Shown here piece by piece: positions 42,550 to 50,887 of a stretch of 50,887 nt of DNA. Every line of letters starts with the position of its first letter. The first letter of the stretch is position 1. Under the pieces are notes generated by a model that saw only the letters and a list, made by a program, of their open reading frames with translations, was not told where the DNA came from and did not search any database. Source of the stretch: CAZRZN01 sp964604565 (lineage in GTDB: Bacteria > Pseudomonadota > Alphaproteobacteria > Rhodobacterales > Rhodobacteraceae); contig CAZRZN010000005.1 in NCBI GenBank assembly GCA_964604565.1, positions 1 through 50,887 on the forward strand, given 5' to 3'. A program made the position numbers and the translations under genes.

Positions 42550-42799
42550 CACTGGCCTGTTGGTCCGGCTGCGCTGCGTGAAAGATACAGTAAATCCATG
42601 AATTCTGCCGTTTCAACGCTTTGGCGGTCAAGAGATGCCGACTGGCGGCATGCTCTCGGGACAAAAAGCGTAATTCGGGATACGCCGAAAAAATTTTGGA
42701 AGCCGAGATCCGTAACTTGGTGTACAGTCACTGGCGAACACTTGATTACGCCTGCAGAGTTTCCGTAATCCTGGATACGGTGGGCGAGGCGGAACGTGG

Positions 42800-43396
42800 A
42801 TGACCCCTGAGGCGAAATCGGAGCGTGAGGCGCAAATCGCGGAAGCGGCATATGCGGTGTTGGCGGAAAAAGGGTTTACCGGATTGTCCATGCTGGCCGT
42901 GGCAAAGCGGGCGAAAGCCTCCAACGAGACGCTGTATCGGTGGTATGGGGACAAGACCGGCCTGTTGCGGGCGCTGATCGCGCGCGATGCCGCGGAGATG
43001 GCCGAAGCGCTGGACATGTTGCTGATGCGGGGCGGTGATGCCGCTCAGACGCTGGACGCCGTGGGGGCCTGCCTGTTGGACAAGCTGTTGAGCGCGCGGT
43101 CCGTCGCGCTGATCCGTGCTGCGGCTGCGGACTCCGGTGACAGTCTGGGCATTGCGCTGAAGGCGGCGGGGCAGGAGAGTCTGATGCCGCGGTTGGTGCC
43201 CCTGTTCGTCCGGCTGAAGGCGCGGGGGCGCGTGCGGAGCCCGGCCGCCAAGGCGGCGGAGCTATGGATCGATGTCTTGTTGGGCGACTGGGTGCTTCGC
43301 GGTGTCACCGGCGCGATGGGCCCTCCGGATGCATCTGCGCGCGCTGCTCGGATCGGCCGGGCGGCGGAGATCGTCCTGGTGCAGCCGGCGCGGTGA
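42800..43396 (+). CDS. TetR family transcriptional regulator
   Basis: A 198-residue regulator. The N-terminal helix-turn-helix (AAYAVLAEKGFTGLSMLAVAK, then ASNETLYRWYGDKTGLLRALI) is a standard TetR DNA-binding domain; the C-terminal ligand domain (about residues 65-195) is helical and has no recognisable specificity. Nearby it has a convergent FAD oxidase gene and, between them, four regular CATGCAC repeats. The upstream 250-base gap after recN is moderately AT-rich. Target genes are unknown. Confidence 0.85.
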   Translation: MTPEAKSEREAQIAEAAYAVLAEKGFTGLSMLAVAKRAKASNETLYRWYGDKTGLLRALIARDAAEMAEALDMLLMRGGDAAQTLDAVGACLLDKLLSARSVALIRAAAADSGDSLGIALKAAGQESLMPRLVPLFVRLKARGRVRSPAAKAAELWIDVLLGDWVLRGVTGAMGPPDASARAARIGRAAEIVLVQPAR

Positions 43397-43485
43397 AGGC
43401 CGTGACCCCGGGCGCCCCGGCTGCCGGGCGGGCGCCCGTCAGCGGCCCGCCCTCCAGCCACGGCCCGTTTTCAGGCCACAGGGTC

Positions 43486-43525
43486 CATGCACAGGGCATG
43501 CACAACGCATGCACACCCCATGCAC
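43486..43525. repeat. Four CATGCAC repeats with exact 11-bp period
   Basis: CATGCAC occurs at 43486, 43497, 43508 and 43519, separated by the variable 4-base spacers AGGG, AACG and ACCC. The array lies between the convergent 3' ends of the TetR gene and the FAD oxidase gene. The period of about one helical turn would put all copies on one DNA face, as in an operator or iteron, but a chance minisatellite is possible. Confidence 0.7.
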
Positions 43526-43536
43526 GGATTCCGGGA

Positions 43537-44934
43537 TCAGGTGTCCGTTTGGCGGCCCGCGCAGATGCCCGGCACGAGCTTGCCCGGATTCATGATGTTG
43601 TGCGGATCCAGCGCCTGTTTCACGGCACCCATGACCGCCCAACCGGCCCCATGTTCGGCCTGCATGAACGGCAGCTTGCCGTAGCCCACGCCATGTTCGC
43701 CGGTGCAGGTGCCGCCCAGCCGTTGCGCCCGGTCCGCCATGCGGGCAGAGAGCCGCTTTGCCTTTTCCAGCTCCGCCGGTTGGTCCGGGTCGATCAGCAG
43801 GACGGCGTGGAAATTTCCGTCGCCGGCATGGCCGAGGATGGGGCCGGGCAAACCGCTGGCGGCGATGTCGGCCTGCGTGTCCTCGACCGCCTGTGCAAGA
43901 CGGGAGATCGGCACGCAGATGTCCGTCACCACCGCCCGTGCGCCGGGGCGCAGCGCGAGGATTGCATAATAGCCGTTGTGCCGCAGCGCCCAGAGCGCGC
44001 GGCGTTCTTCTGCGCGCAGGGACCAGGTGAAGGCGCCGCCATCGTGGTCGGCGACGATTTCCGCGAAGCGGGCGGCATCCTGTGCGACGCTTTCGGGGCT
44101 GCCGTGAAATTCGACCATGAGATGCGGTGCCTCGGGCATGTCGACCCCGGCGTAGGCGTTGAAGGCGCGCGCGGTCTGCGCGCAGGCAAATTCGATCCGC
44201 GCGACCGGCAGGCCCATCTGGATCGTTTCCATCACCGCTGCCGTCGCACCCGCGATGTCGGGAAAGGCGCAGATTCCGGCGCTGACCGCCTCGGGCTGGC
44301 CGTGCAGGCGCAGGGTCAGTTCCGTCACGAGGCCCAGCGTGCCCTCGGATCCGACCATGAGGGCGGTCAGGTCATAGCCCGCCGCGCTCTTGCGGGCGCG
44401 GCTGCCGGTGCGAATCACGCGACCGTCGGCCAGCACCACCTCCATCGACAGGACATTGTCCCGCATGGTCCCGTAGCGCACGGTGGTCGTGCCCGAGGCG
44501 CGGGTCATCGCCATGCCGCCGAGCGAGGCATTGGCGCCGGGATCGACCGGGAAGAACAGCCCGGTTGCGCGGAGTTCCTCGTTCAGCGCCTCGCGCGTGA
44601 CGCCGGGCTGCACGGTGACGTCCATATCCGCGGAGCGTATCTCCAGCACCTTGTTCATATGGCGGAAATCGACCGTGATGCCGCCCCGGAGCGGCTGTGT
44701 GTGCCCCTCCAGCGAGGTGCCCGCGCCCCAGCCGACCACCGGCACCTCATGGGCGGCGCAGATCTGGACGATGCGCCGGACCTGTTCCGTATTGCGCGGA
44801 TAGACGACCGCCTCGGGCGAAATCATCGGAAAATAGGACTCGGATGTGCCATGACCGTCCAGATCGGACTTGGACAGGCTCAGCCCATCGCCTAGGAGTG
44901 GGCGTAATTCATCGATCACCTGCGCGATGGGCAT
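43537..44934 (-). CDS. FAD-linked D-lactate dehydrogenase-like oxidase
   Basis: A 465-residue protein of the FAD_binding_4 / GlcD-type family. The FAD-binding region shows VVGWGAGTSLEGHT, VTVQPGVTREALNEEL, FPVDPGANASLGGMAMTRASG and VGSEGTLGLVTELTLRL; the C-terminal part ends with GEHGVGYGK and LDPHNIMNPGKLVP. It resembles cytochrome-linked D-lactate dehydrogenases (Dld1/LDHD type) more than glycolate oxidase GlcD. The ATG at 44934 (MPIAQVIDELR) is used; the longer open frame upstream has a cysteine-rich, unconserved stretch. It is divergent from the ClC gene, with 79 bases between. D-lactate as substrate is inference. Confidence 0.87.
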   Translation of the reverse strand: MPIAQVIDELRPLLGDGLSLSKSDLDGHGTSESYFPMISPEAVVYPRNTEQVRRIVQICAAHEVPVVGWGAGTSLEGHTQPLRGGITVDFRHMNKVLEIRSADMDVTVQPGVTREALNEELRATGLFFPVDPGANASLGGMAMTRASGTTTVRYGTMRDNVLSMEVVLADGRVIRTGSRARKSAAGYDLTALMVGSEGTLGLVTELTLRLHGQPEAVSAGICAFPDIAGATAAVMETIQMGLPVARIEFACAQTARAFNAYAGVDMPEAPHLMVEFHGSPESVAQDAARFAEIVADHDGGAFTWSLRAEERRALWALRHNGYYAILALRPGARAVVTDICVPISRLAQAVEDTQADIAASGLPGPILGHAGDGNFHAVLLIDPDQPAELEKAKRLSARMADRAQRLGGTCTGEHGVGYGKLPFMQAEHGAGWAVMGAVKQALDPHNIMNPGKLVPGICAGRQTDT

Positions 44935-45013
44935 TGAGTACTCCGATCCGTTTCGCGGGCACTCTAGACACAGGTAACCGCGCGGGGAAGTCACCGGATC
45001 AAGGGAGACCGGA

Positions 45014-46684
45014 TTGGCGAGCCTGTTGCAACAGCACGTGCACAGGGCGACGGCGGCATTTCGCCGTGCCTGGGACATGTTGCGCCATGAGGGGCCGGGT
45101 CAGGTGACCTTCTGGTTCATCGCGCTGGGGCTGGGAATCGCGTCAGGCCTTGCCGCGATCGGGTTCCGGGCGGCGATCGAGGCCTTGCAGACGCTGGTTT
45201 ACGGGACGCCCGATCCGAACATGCTGCACAGTTTCGCCGAGGGGATGCCTTGGGTCTGGGTGCTGATGATTCCGGTCATCGGCGGGCTTGTGGTCGGGCT
45301 GATCCTGCAATTCGCGACCCCGGACGGGCGGGTGCGGTCGGTTTCCGACGTGATCGAGGGCGCGGCGCTGAACGATGGAAGGGTGGAAAAGAAGGCGGGC
45401 GTGGCCTCTGCCTTGTGTTCGTGGATCACGTTGTCGACGGGCGGGTCGACCGGGCGCGAAGGGCCGGTGGTCCATATCGCCGCGATGGTGTCGAGCTGGG
45501 TGGCCAACACGCTGCGGGTGGACGGGATCACGGGGCGCGATCTGCTGGGCTGCGCGGTGGCGGCCGCTGTGTCCGCCAGTTTCAATGCGCCCATCGCCGG
45601 GGCGCTTTTCGCGCTGGAAGTGGTGCTGCGGCATTTCGCGCTGCACGCCTTTGCGCCCATCGTCGTGGCCAGCGCGGCGGGCACGGTGATCAACCGGCTG
45701 GTTTACGGCGATGTGACCGAATTCGTGCTGCCGGGCACGACGACGGTGGAATTCTACCTAGAACTGCCGGCCTTTTTCCTGCTGGGGCTGGTCTGCGGGC
45801 TGGTTTCGGTCATCATGATGAAGTCGATCTTTTTCGCCGATGACGTCGAGACGCGGCTGCAAGACAGGCTGGGCCTGCCGCATTGGCTGCGCCCGGCCAT
45901 GGCGGGGGTGTTGCTGGGCGGGCTGGCGGTGTTTTTCCCGCATATCATCGGCGTTGGCTATGAGACGACTTCGCGCGCGCTGACCGGGGAATTGCTGCTG
46001 CACGAGGCCTTTGTCTTTGCGGTGATCAAGGTGGCGGCGGTGTCGCTGACCATGGCGGGCCGCATGGGGGGCGGGGTGTTTTCGCCCTCTCTCATGGTGG
46101 GGGCGCTGACCGGGCTGACCTTCGGCCATATTGCCACGGGGCTGTTTCCGGAGGTGTCCTCTGCCTTCACGCTTTATGCGCTGGCGGGCATGGGCGGGGT
46201 CGCGGCGGCGGTTCTGGGGGCGCCGATCTCCACCACGTTGATCGTGTTCGAATTGACGGGGGACTGGCAGACCGGGCTGGCGGTGATGATTTCGGTGTCG
46301 ATGTCGACAGCCGTTGCGGCGCGCATGGTGGACCGGTCGTTCTTTCTGACGCAGTTGGAGCGGCGCAACGTGCATCTGGCGGCGGGCCCGCAGGCCTATC
46401 TGCTGGCCATGTTCCGGGTGCAGGCGGTCATGCGCCGTCCGACGGACGAGAAGGCGGCGGATGAGGAAAGCTGTCTGCGGATGATCGAGCAGGGGCTTTA
46501 CGTGCAGGCGGGCGCGACGCTGGAAGTGGCGCTGCCGCTGTTCGAGAAATCCGGCGTGGCCTTCATCCCGGTGGTGACGCTGGAGGATGGCACGCCCATC
46601 CTGCAAGGGGCGCTGTTCCACGTGGATGCGCTGAAGGCCTACAACCGGGCGCTTGCCGCCACCGCCAAGGAAGAACATAGCTGA
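45014..46684 (+). CDS. ClC family chloride channel/antiporter
   Basis: A 556-residue ClC transporter. Ion-path motifs are GGSTGREGPVVHI (gating Glu in GREGP), FNAPIAGALFALEV and GGGVFSPSLMVG. About twelve membrane segments are followed by a C-terminal cytosolic region of about 120 residues that resembles a CBS-type regulatory domain (AGATLEVALPLFEKSGVAFIPVV). The start is TTG at 45014; an internal ATG near 45077 is an alternative. Chloride/proton exchange is likely from the family; whether the C-terminus senses nucleotides is open. Confidence 0.9.
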   Translation: MASLLQQHVHRATAAFRRAWDMLRHEGPGQVTFWFIALGLGIASGLAAIGFRAAIEALQTLVYGTPDPNMLHSFAEGMPWVWVLMIPVIGGLVVGLILQFATPDGRVRSVSDVIEGAALNDGRVEKKAGVASALCSWITLSTGGSTGREGPVVHIAAMVSSWVANTLRVDGITGRDLLGCAVAAAVSASFNAPIAGALFALEVVLRHFALHAFAPIVVASAAGTVINRLVYGDVTEFVLPGTTTVEFYLELPAFFLLGLVCGLVSVIMMKSIFFADDVETRLQDRLGLPHWLRPAMAGVLLGGLAVFFPHIIGVGYETTSRALTGELLLHEAFVFAVIKVAAVSLTMAGRMGGGVFSPSLMVGALTGLTFGHIATGLFPEVSSAFTLYALAGMGGVAAAVLGAPISTTLIVFELTGDWQTGLAVMISVSMSTAVAARMVDRSFFLTQLERRNVHLAAGPQAYLLAMFRVQAVMRRPTDEKAADEESCLRMIEQGLYVQAGATLEVALPLFEKSGVAFIPVVTLEDGTPILQGALFHVDALKAYNRALAATAKEEHS

Positions 46685-46704
46685 GCGGCAGGCCCGGACC
46701 GCGG

Positions 46705-48632
46705 TCAGTCGCCGAATGTGACTCCGTAAAGCTCGAGGCTCAGCGCATCGGCCTTTTCCGCGGCCTTTTCGTCCCCTTGATCGGCGGCCTTGCGATACCA
46801 GTTCAAAGCTTCGACCTTGGACTCCGCGACGCCGCGTCCCCTTTCGAACATCCATCCAAGGCTGTGTTGTGCGCCGGCGTGGCCTTGTGCTGCCGCCTTC
46901 TCATGCCAGACCGCTGCCTCGGTGTCGGATGCCGGAACGCCCTTTCCGGTCAGATAGCGGTAGCCGAGGTTGGCCTGAGCAGGGGCGTATCCTTGTTCAG
47001 CTGCCTTTTCATACCACGATACGGCCTCTGCATCCGATTGCAGAGGGACCTGCCCGTCAAAGTGCAGCGCCCCGAGGTTCATCTGGGCAACGGGATCATC
47101 GAGTTCCGCCGCCTTGCGATAGGCGGCTGCGGCGGTCTCATGGCTTCCCGCCTTGTGGAAGGCCCGTCCGAGATGCGCAAGAAGCCGGGGATGATCCGGA
47201 AAGGCGCGAATGGCGGCGGCGCAGGCGTCAACGGCTTTTTGCGCATCGGTGATATCGGCAAAGGCGATGCCTTCGCTTTGCATCAATCCGGCCTCGCGGT
47301 CCGGATGCGTGTCCGCACCGGCCAGCGAGTCGCAGCGTCGCACGTCGTCATCCGCCGCCATCCGCGCTGCGAGGCTGGTTTCGGGGGCTGGCGCGGCTGC
47401 GGCTGCGGGCGCCGCGATGGTTGCGGNNNNNNNNNNNNNNNNNNNNNNNNNNNNNNNNNNNNNNNNNNNNNNNNNNNNNNNNNNNNNNNNNNNNNNNNNN
47501 NNNNNNNNNNNNNNNNNNNNNNNNNNAGGCTGGTTTCGGGGGCTGGCGCGGCTGCGGCTGCGGGCGCCGCGATGGTTGCGGATACTTCGCACAGCGTCTT
47601 TGCAAAGGGCGCGACGAAGGGCACCATGGCGTGGTCCGTGCAGGTGGACAGATAGGTGTCGAAATCGGCGCAGGTCTGGCTTTGTTGTGCCTTGGCAAGG
47701 GCGGCGTCGCAGGGGCTGAGGGCGGTCTGTCGCGGCGCGCCCGGGGGCGGATCCTGCGGCGCGGTCTGCTCCGCGACCAGCGCCGCGACGATCCGGGAGT
47801 CTTGCGCGATCCGGGCGATCGGAACGGCAAAATTCACCCCCTCGCGCGTGTCGGCGGCGTGGTGCAGGGCGATCACCTTGCGATTGTCGTCGCCGAAGAC
47901 CGGAGAGCCTGAATTGCCGGGAAGCGTGTCGCAGGTATGGCGCAGACGATTGCCAGCGACCGCGTTGCGCAGGGTCGCCTGACATTCCTTGCGGCTGACA
48001 TATTGCGAATTCGGCACCGGGGCCGGCGCGGTCTGAAAGATCGGATGGCCGATGATGAGCAGGGGCCAGCCCGCATGTGTGTCGGATGCCATTTCCACCG
48101 CGGCCAGTTCCAGCGTGCCCCAGTCCTTTGCAGGGTTTCCGAAGACCTCCAGAATGGCGTAGTCCAGATCGTCCGGGGGGCTGATTTCCAGCGGGGCGGC
48201 GTTGACCGCAAAGCTCTGCGTGCCCGCCTCGATGCCGAACTCGACGTAGCCGGTGGTAAAGGTGATCGCCTGCGGTGTGCCGGCAGACAGGCAATGCGCG
48301 TTGGTCATCAGGTGAGAGTCGGAAATCAGGAAGGCGGTGCAATAGCCGGTGCCCCGGTCGAACAAGATGTCCAGCCGCCCGACGGAGCGCGCCAGTTTCC
48401 GCACTTCGGACAGGGGATTGATCCGGTAGGCGGGTTCGGAATCGAACACGCCGCCGAAGACCTGTTCGAACTGTCGCGTGCCGCCGCCGATCTGCTTGTT
48501 GGTGACGACCACCTGACCGAATTGATCCCGCGGTGCGAGGGGCACGTCCTGCGCGGGGGCCGGCCCCGCCAGCAAGGTCGCGGTGGACAGGGCAATCAGG
48601 GACCGGGCGGCGAGACAGCGTAGCGACATCAA
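46705..48632 (-). CDS. Secreted trypsin-like protease with Sel1 repeats, split by a false gap
   Basis: Read through a collapsed gap this is one protein of 590 residues. An N-terminal signal-like segment (about residues 6-28) leads to a trypsin-like domain with catalytic triad His113 (TNAHC), Asp157 (LDYAI) and Ser241 (LPGNSGSPVF); a Pro/Ala-rich linker and a TPR/Sel1 region with at least three Sel1 repeats follow (DPVAQMNLGALHFDG; YAPAQANLGYRYLTGKGV; HAGAQHSLGWMFERGRGV). The 100-N run and a 55-bp duplicated end break it into two frames. Removing the N run and one duplicate removes 155 bases and leaves exactly 591 codons including stop. Periplasmic or secreted location is inferred. Substrate unknown. 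Confidence 0.85.
47427..47526. other. Scaffolding gap (100 N) flanked by identical 55-bp contig ends
   Basis: Bases 47372-47426 and 47527-47581 are identical. Such a duplicate on both sides of a 100-N run is the usual trace of two overlapping contigs joined without merging, so the gap is probably not real. Confidence 0.95.
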
Positions 48633-48774
48633 GGAGCTTTCCGCGTTTTCAATCGGTTCGGCGCAGCCTATCAGTCCACCGGCGCCCGGGGTAGGCCGGT
48701 TTTCCTCACCTTTCCGGGGCTGGTCAGCGGTTCGCCCGGCCTGTGGTGCGTTGTCCTGTCAGGCGGGGAAAGGC

Positions 48775-48797
48775 AAAGGGCCCCGGCGGGGCCCTTT
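48775..48797. terminator. Bidirectional intrinsic terminator
   Basis: AAAGGGCCCC and GGGGCCCTTT form a perfect 10-bp stem with a GGC loop, with T-runs on the minus-strand side (TTTGCCTTT). It lies 25 bases beyond the 3' end of the minus-strand SH3-domain gene. Confidence 0.8.
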
Positions 48798-48821
48798 CGT
48801 CGTCTTGCAGCGTGCTACGGT

Positions 48822-49517
48822 TTACCAGTTGCGGGCAGGATGCCCGCCGAGGTCGAGCTGGCGATACATGCATCTGCGGAGCCTGTGCTGCGGCCGCTGC
48901 GCGCAGATGTCGATCGCATCCGCGATCCGGCCGACCTTGCGCACGCCGCCCCGGTCGGGATAGCGGTCGTCGAAGCCGCCCTTGCGGCGGGGGTTCTTGT
49001 CGACGAGGTAATCGGCATGGGCCCAACCGACCTTGCCCGACTTGTGCCGCAGCAGGACCCAGCCGCCCTGACGGCCCAGCCCGACGACCTTTTCGCCCTG
49101 CTGCATGGTCAGCAGAACCGGGAATCCGGTTCCCGGACCGTTGCGAAGGTTCAGACCGCTGTAGCCGGGGGCATGAATCCAGTAGTCTTGGGTTTTGTGG
49201 CCGTCATACCGGGGGTGGTCGCGCTGGTCCCCATAGCGGCGATCGCGGTCATGTCCCGTGGCCTTTTGCGCCGACAGAAACTTGCTGTGTGCCCACCCCT
49301 TTGCACCGGAGGCATGGCGCACCCTGTACCAGTCTCCGGGCGTCTTGAGCACCTCGACGCGGGTGCCATGCGGCATCTGGCGGACAACCTCGTGACGGGT
49401 CGACGGGCCGCTGCGCAGGTTGAGATAGCCGTCCTTCGGCGCGTCGACCCACAGGGTCGTCGCCGCCGCCGCGGAGGCGAAAAAGAGGGCTGAGAGGAAA
49501 GTGAGAAATCGAAGCAT
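48822..49517 (-). CDS. Secreted protein with two SH3-type domains
   Basis: A 231-residue protein with a signal peptide (MLRFLTFLSALFFASAAAA) and two bacterial SH3 (SH3_3-like) modules: WVDAPKDGYLNLRSGPSTRHEV to GWAHSKFL, and WIHAPGYSGLNLRNGPGTGFPV to GWAHADYL. A charged linker rich in Asp, Arg and His separates them, and the C-terminus (IDICAQRPQHRLRRCMYRQ) has two cysteines. Such proteins often bind peptidoglycan or periplasmic partners; the role here is unknown. It is upstream of the protease gene on the same strand but separated from it by a terminator. Confidence 0.85.
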   Translation of the reverse strand: MLRFLTFLSALFFASAAAATTLWVDAPKDGYLNLRSGPSTRHEVVRQMPHGTRVEVLKTPGDWYRVRHASGAKGWAHSKFLSAQKATGHDRDRRYGDQRDHPRYDGHKTQDYWIHAPGYSGLNLRNGPGTGFPVLLTMQQGEKVVGLGRQGGWVLLRHKSGKVGWAHADYLVDKNPRRKGGFDDRYPDRGGVRKVGRIADAIDICAQRPQHRLRRCMYRQLDLGGHPARNW

Positions 49518-49952
49518 GGTGTTGATCCTTTTTGTCGAAGGCGATGCACCAGACTTGGATCAGGGGTGCCCCGTGAGGCAATATCGGGGGGCTGTTAAAG
49601 AATAGCATCTATTTATATCAACGGGTTACGCGGGGACCTTTGTGATGGCGGAGGGGTGCGCCGGCGATGGCTCCGGGCGCTGTTGCACCGGGTTTCAGCG
49701 GCTCGCGTGGTGCCCAAGCCCCCTGCCAGATGCGTTGAAGACCCACGCATGACCCCGTGTGTAACCCGGTTCCGAACGGGCGGGTGCCCGCGCAAAGATC
49801 TACGCGGGAGGTTTCATCGTCTGGGCTGCCGACCGTGCGGAGAAAGGGAGCTTTCGCTGCGGCGACCACGATGGCTGCTTGCGATTGTGCTACTCTGCCG
49901 TCGAATGGCCAGTCCACCACCTGCGCCGAAACTCTTGGAGGAACGCCGCAAT
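49518..49952. other. Divergent intergenic region (SH3 gene / VOC gene)
   Basis: The 435 bases between divergent starts are AT-rich near 49580-49625 and GC-rich after that. No RNA gene, conserved ORF or distinctive operator was recognised; an in-frame extension of the VOC ORF to 49656 has no conserved sequence. Confidence 0.5.
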
Positions 49953-50369
49953 ATGATTGCTTACGTCACCGTTGGAGCAGACGACATCCCGAAGGCCGAA
50001 CGTTTCTATTCGGCGTTTCTGCCAGCTCTGGGCTACGCGCTTGAAAAATATCACGGAGACCTGAGCTACATCTTGTCCGCAGAGCCTTGTCAGCCCCGCT
50101 TTCAACCAGATTTCTACGTCAAAACCCCCTTCAACGGGCAATCTGCCTCGACTGGGAATGGCGTGATGGTGGCGTTTCAGGCGCGATCGCAAAGACAGGT
50201 TCGTGACCTTCATGGCGCTGCGGTGGCCGCAGGCGGCTCTGACGATGGGCAGCCTGGTTTTCGCCCGTCCTATGGCCCCCACTTTTATGTCGGCTATCTT
50301 CGCGACCCGCAGGGCAACAAGATCGCACTGTTTTCCTGCGACCCGAATGAACCTGGGCGCGATGAATAA
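49953..50369 (+). CDS. VOC (glyoxalase/bleomycin-resistance) family protein
   Basis: A 138-residue single-domain vicinal-oxygen-chelate protein. It starts MIAYVTVGADDIPKAERFY, has a central FQPDFYVKTPFNGQSASTGNG, and ends with FYVGYLRDPQGNKIALFSC, the usual VOC C-terminal strand. Putative metal or substrate residues are not diagnostic. A GGAGG ribosome site is 11 bases before the chosen ATG; longer in-frame starts upstream are not supported. Substrate unknown. Confidence 0.85.
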   Translation: MIAYVTVGADDIPKAERFYSAFLPALGYALEKYHGDLSYILSAEPCQPRFQPDFYVKTPFNGQSASTGNGVMVAFQARSQRQVRDLHGAAVAAGGSDDGQPGFRPSYGPHFYVGYLRDPQGNKIALFSCDPNEPGRDE

Positions 50370-50422
50370 CGCGATCGCCGACATTTGTGCCGCAAGCGGC
50401 ATTGGCAAACTTTGGGCTTTGA

Positions 50423-50887
50423 GTGCATGAACGCCCTTTGAAGATCGCGACCGAGCCGCTTGGGATCATCGACACATCCGGTAACGGCCTTGCGGGCCGC
50501 ACCGCCCCCTTTATCGCCGCTTTCGCGGGGATATGCCCCGATGCGCTGACGCGTTGCGGAGAGGCGATCTTGGCCGGAAAACCTGTTCTGCTGGTGGTCG
50601 GTGCCTCGCATAGCGGCACCACCATCCTTGACGCGGCGCTGGGCGTGTCACCGCATGTCGTCGGCATGGGGGAGGCGGTGCGCCTGACCGCCGGGATCAA
50701 CACCGATCATCTGGCGGGCAAGGGCGCGGAGCGGATCTGTAGCTGCGGGCAACCGGCCCATAGCTGTCCGGTCTGGTCCGGCGTGCTGCCGCATCTCCAC
50801 CCGAAGATCACGGTGCGCCGTCAGTTTCCAATGGTGGATGACGCGGCGCGCGCGCTTTCGCCGGAGGTGCGCTATGTTCTGGACAGT
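50423..50887 (+). CDS. Sulfotransferase-like protein, 3' end beyond the window
   Basis: An open frame that runs off the right edge. The segment VLLVVGASHSGTTILDAALG is a sulfotransferase PAPS-binding loop (GxxxSGTT), and CSCGQPAHSCPVWSGVL matches the Cys-rich segment common after the loop in bacterial sulfotransferases. The start is uncertain: GTG at 50423 gives 49 extra residues before the loop, whereas TTG at 50570 (LAGKPVLLVV) matches the normal domain start better. No clear ribosome site was seen for either. Acceptor substrate cannot be judged from the fragment. Confidence 0.7.
   Translation, partial: MHERPLKIATEPLGIIDTSGNGLAGRTAPFIAAFAGICPDALTRCGEAILAGKPVLLVVGASHSGTTILDAALGVSPHVVGMGEAVRLTAGINTDHLAGKGAERICSCGQPAHSCPVWSGVLPHLHPKITVRRQFPMVDDAARALSPEVRYVLDS

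Noticed and set aside
43264..44895. 543-codon plus-strand ORF antisense to the FAD oxidase
   Set aside because: Codon-bias shadow; the minus-strand oxidase has clear FAD-binding motifs throughout.
1..50887. CRISPR arrays, tRNA or rRNA genes, insertion sequences, prophage genes
   Set aside because: No regular repeat-spacer array, cloverleaf, rRNA stretch, transposase or phage structural gene was recognised on reading the window; short tRNA genes cannot be fully excluded without a covariance search.

Overview
The window (about 51 kb, GC-rich, two 100-N assembly gaps) comes from a draft genome of an alphaproteobacterium, most likely a Rhodobacteraceae / Roseobacter-group member. The evidence is a complete alphaproteobacterial dcw (division and cell wall) cluster of the Rhodobacterales type, including a DUF2484-like membrane protein before murB and a long mraZ leader with an UpsM-like hairpin, together with an aerobic benzoyl-CoA (box) pathway cluster. 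No plasmid, phage or transposon hallmark was seen.

Region 1 (1-9.7 kb) is aerobic benzoate degradation. It holds a 5'-truncated benzoate-CoA ligase, an alpha/beta hydrolase and a DUF309 protein. A second transcription unit follows: boxC (ring-cleaving lyase), boxB (benzoyl-CoA epoxidase), a 55-codon cysteine-rich mini-ferredoxin-like ORF, boxA (reductase), a hot-dog thioesterase, boxR (XRE/shikimate-kinase-like regulator) and an orphan C-terminal 3-hydroxyacyl-CoA dehydrogenase domain. Sites of the TGCA-N6-TGCA type with a TATAAT core lie before boxC (two) and before boxR (one degenerate), so the cluster looks self-regulated by BoxR.

Region 2 (9.8-12.5 kb, minus strand) has an AEC-family transporter, then a tatD / metallo-beta-lactamase-fold pair with overlapping stop and start codons. 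A gene-free stretch of about 1.1 kb follows. Its right half is AT-rich and carries a three-repeat MraZ box and a probable UpsM-like sRNA ending in a perfect 15-bp hairpin just before mraZ.

Region 3 (13.6-38.6 kb) is the dcw cluster: mraZ-rsmH-ftsL-ftsI-murE-murF-mraY-murD, then ftsW-murG-murC, then DUF2484-small membrane protein-murB-ddl-ftsQ-ftsA-ftsZ, followed by lpxC. Two minus-strand insertions interrupt it: a BaiN/HI0933-like flavoprotein between murD and ftsW, and gph-rpe-ghrA between murC and the DUF2484 gene. Many junctions overlap by ATGA or GTGA, implying coupled translation. ftsA is interrupted by an assembly gap. ftsZ ends in a strong terminator, and DnaA-box-like sites lie before ftsZ and before lpxC.

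Region 4 (38.9-50.9 kb) holds lpxC, bamD and recN, then accessory genes: a TetR regulator, a D-lactate-dehydrogenase-type FAD oxidase, a ClC chloride transporter, a secreted trypsin-like/Sel1-repeat protein artificially broken by a scaffolding gap flanked by 55-bp duplicate ends, a secreted double-SH3 protein, a VOC-family protein and the start of a sulfotransferase-like gene cut by the window edge. A tidy array of four CATGCAC repeats with an exact 11-bp period lies between the TetR and oxidase genes.
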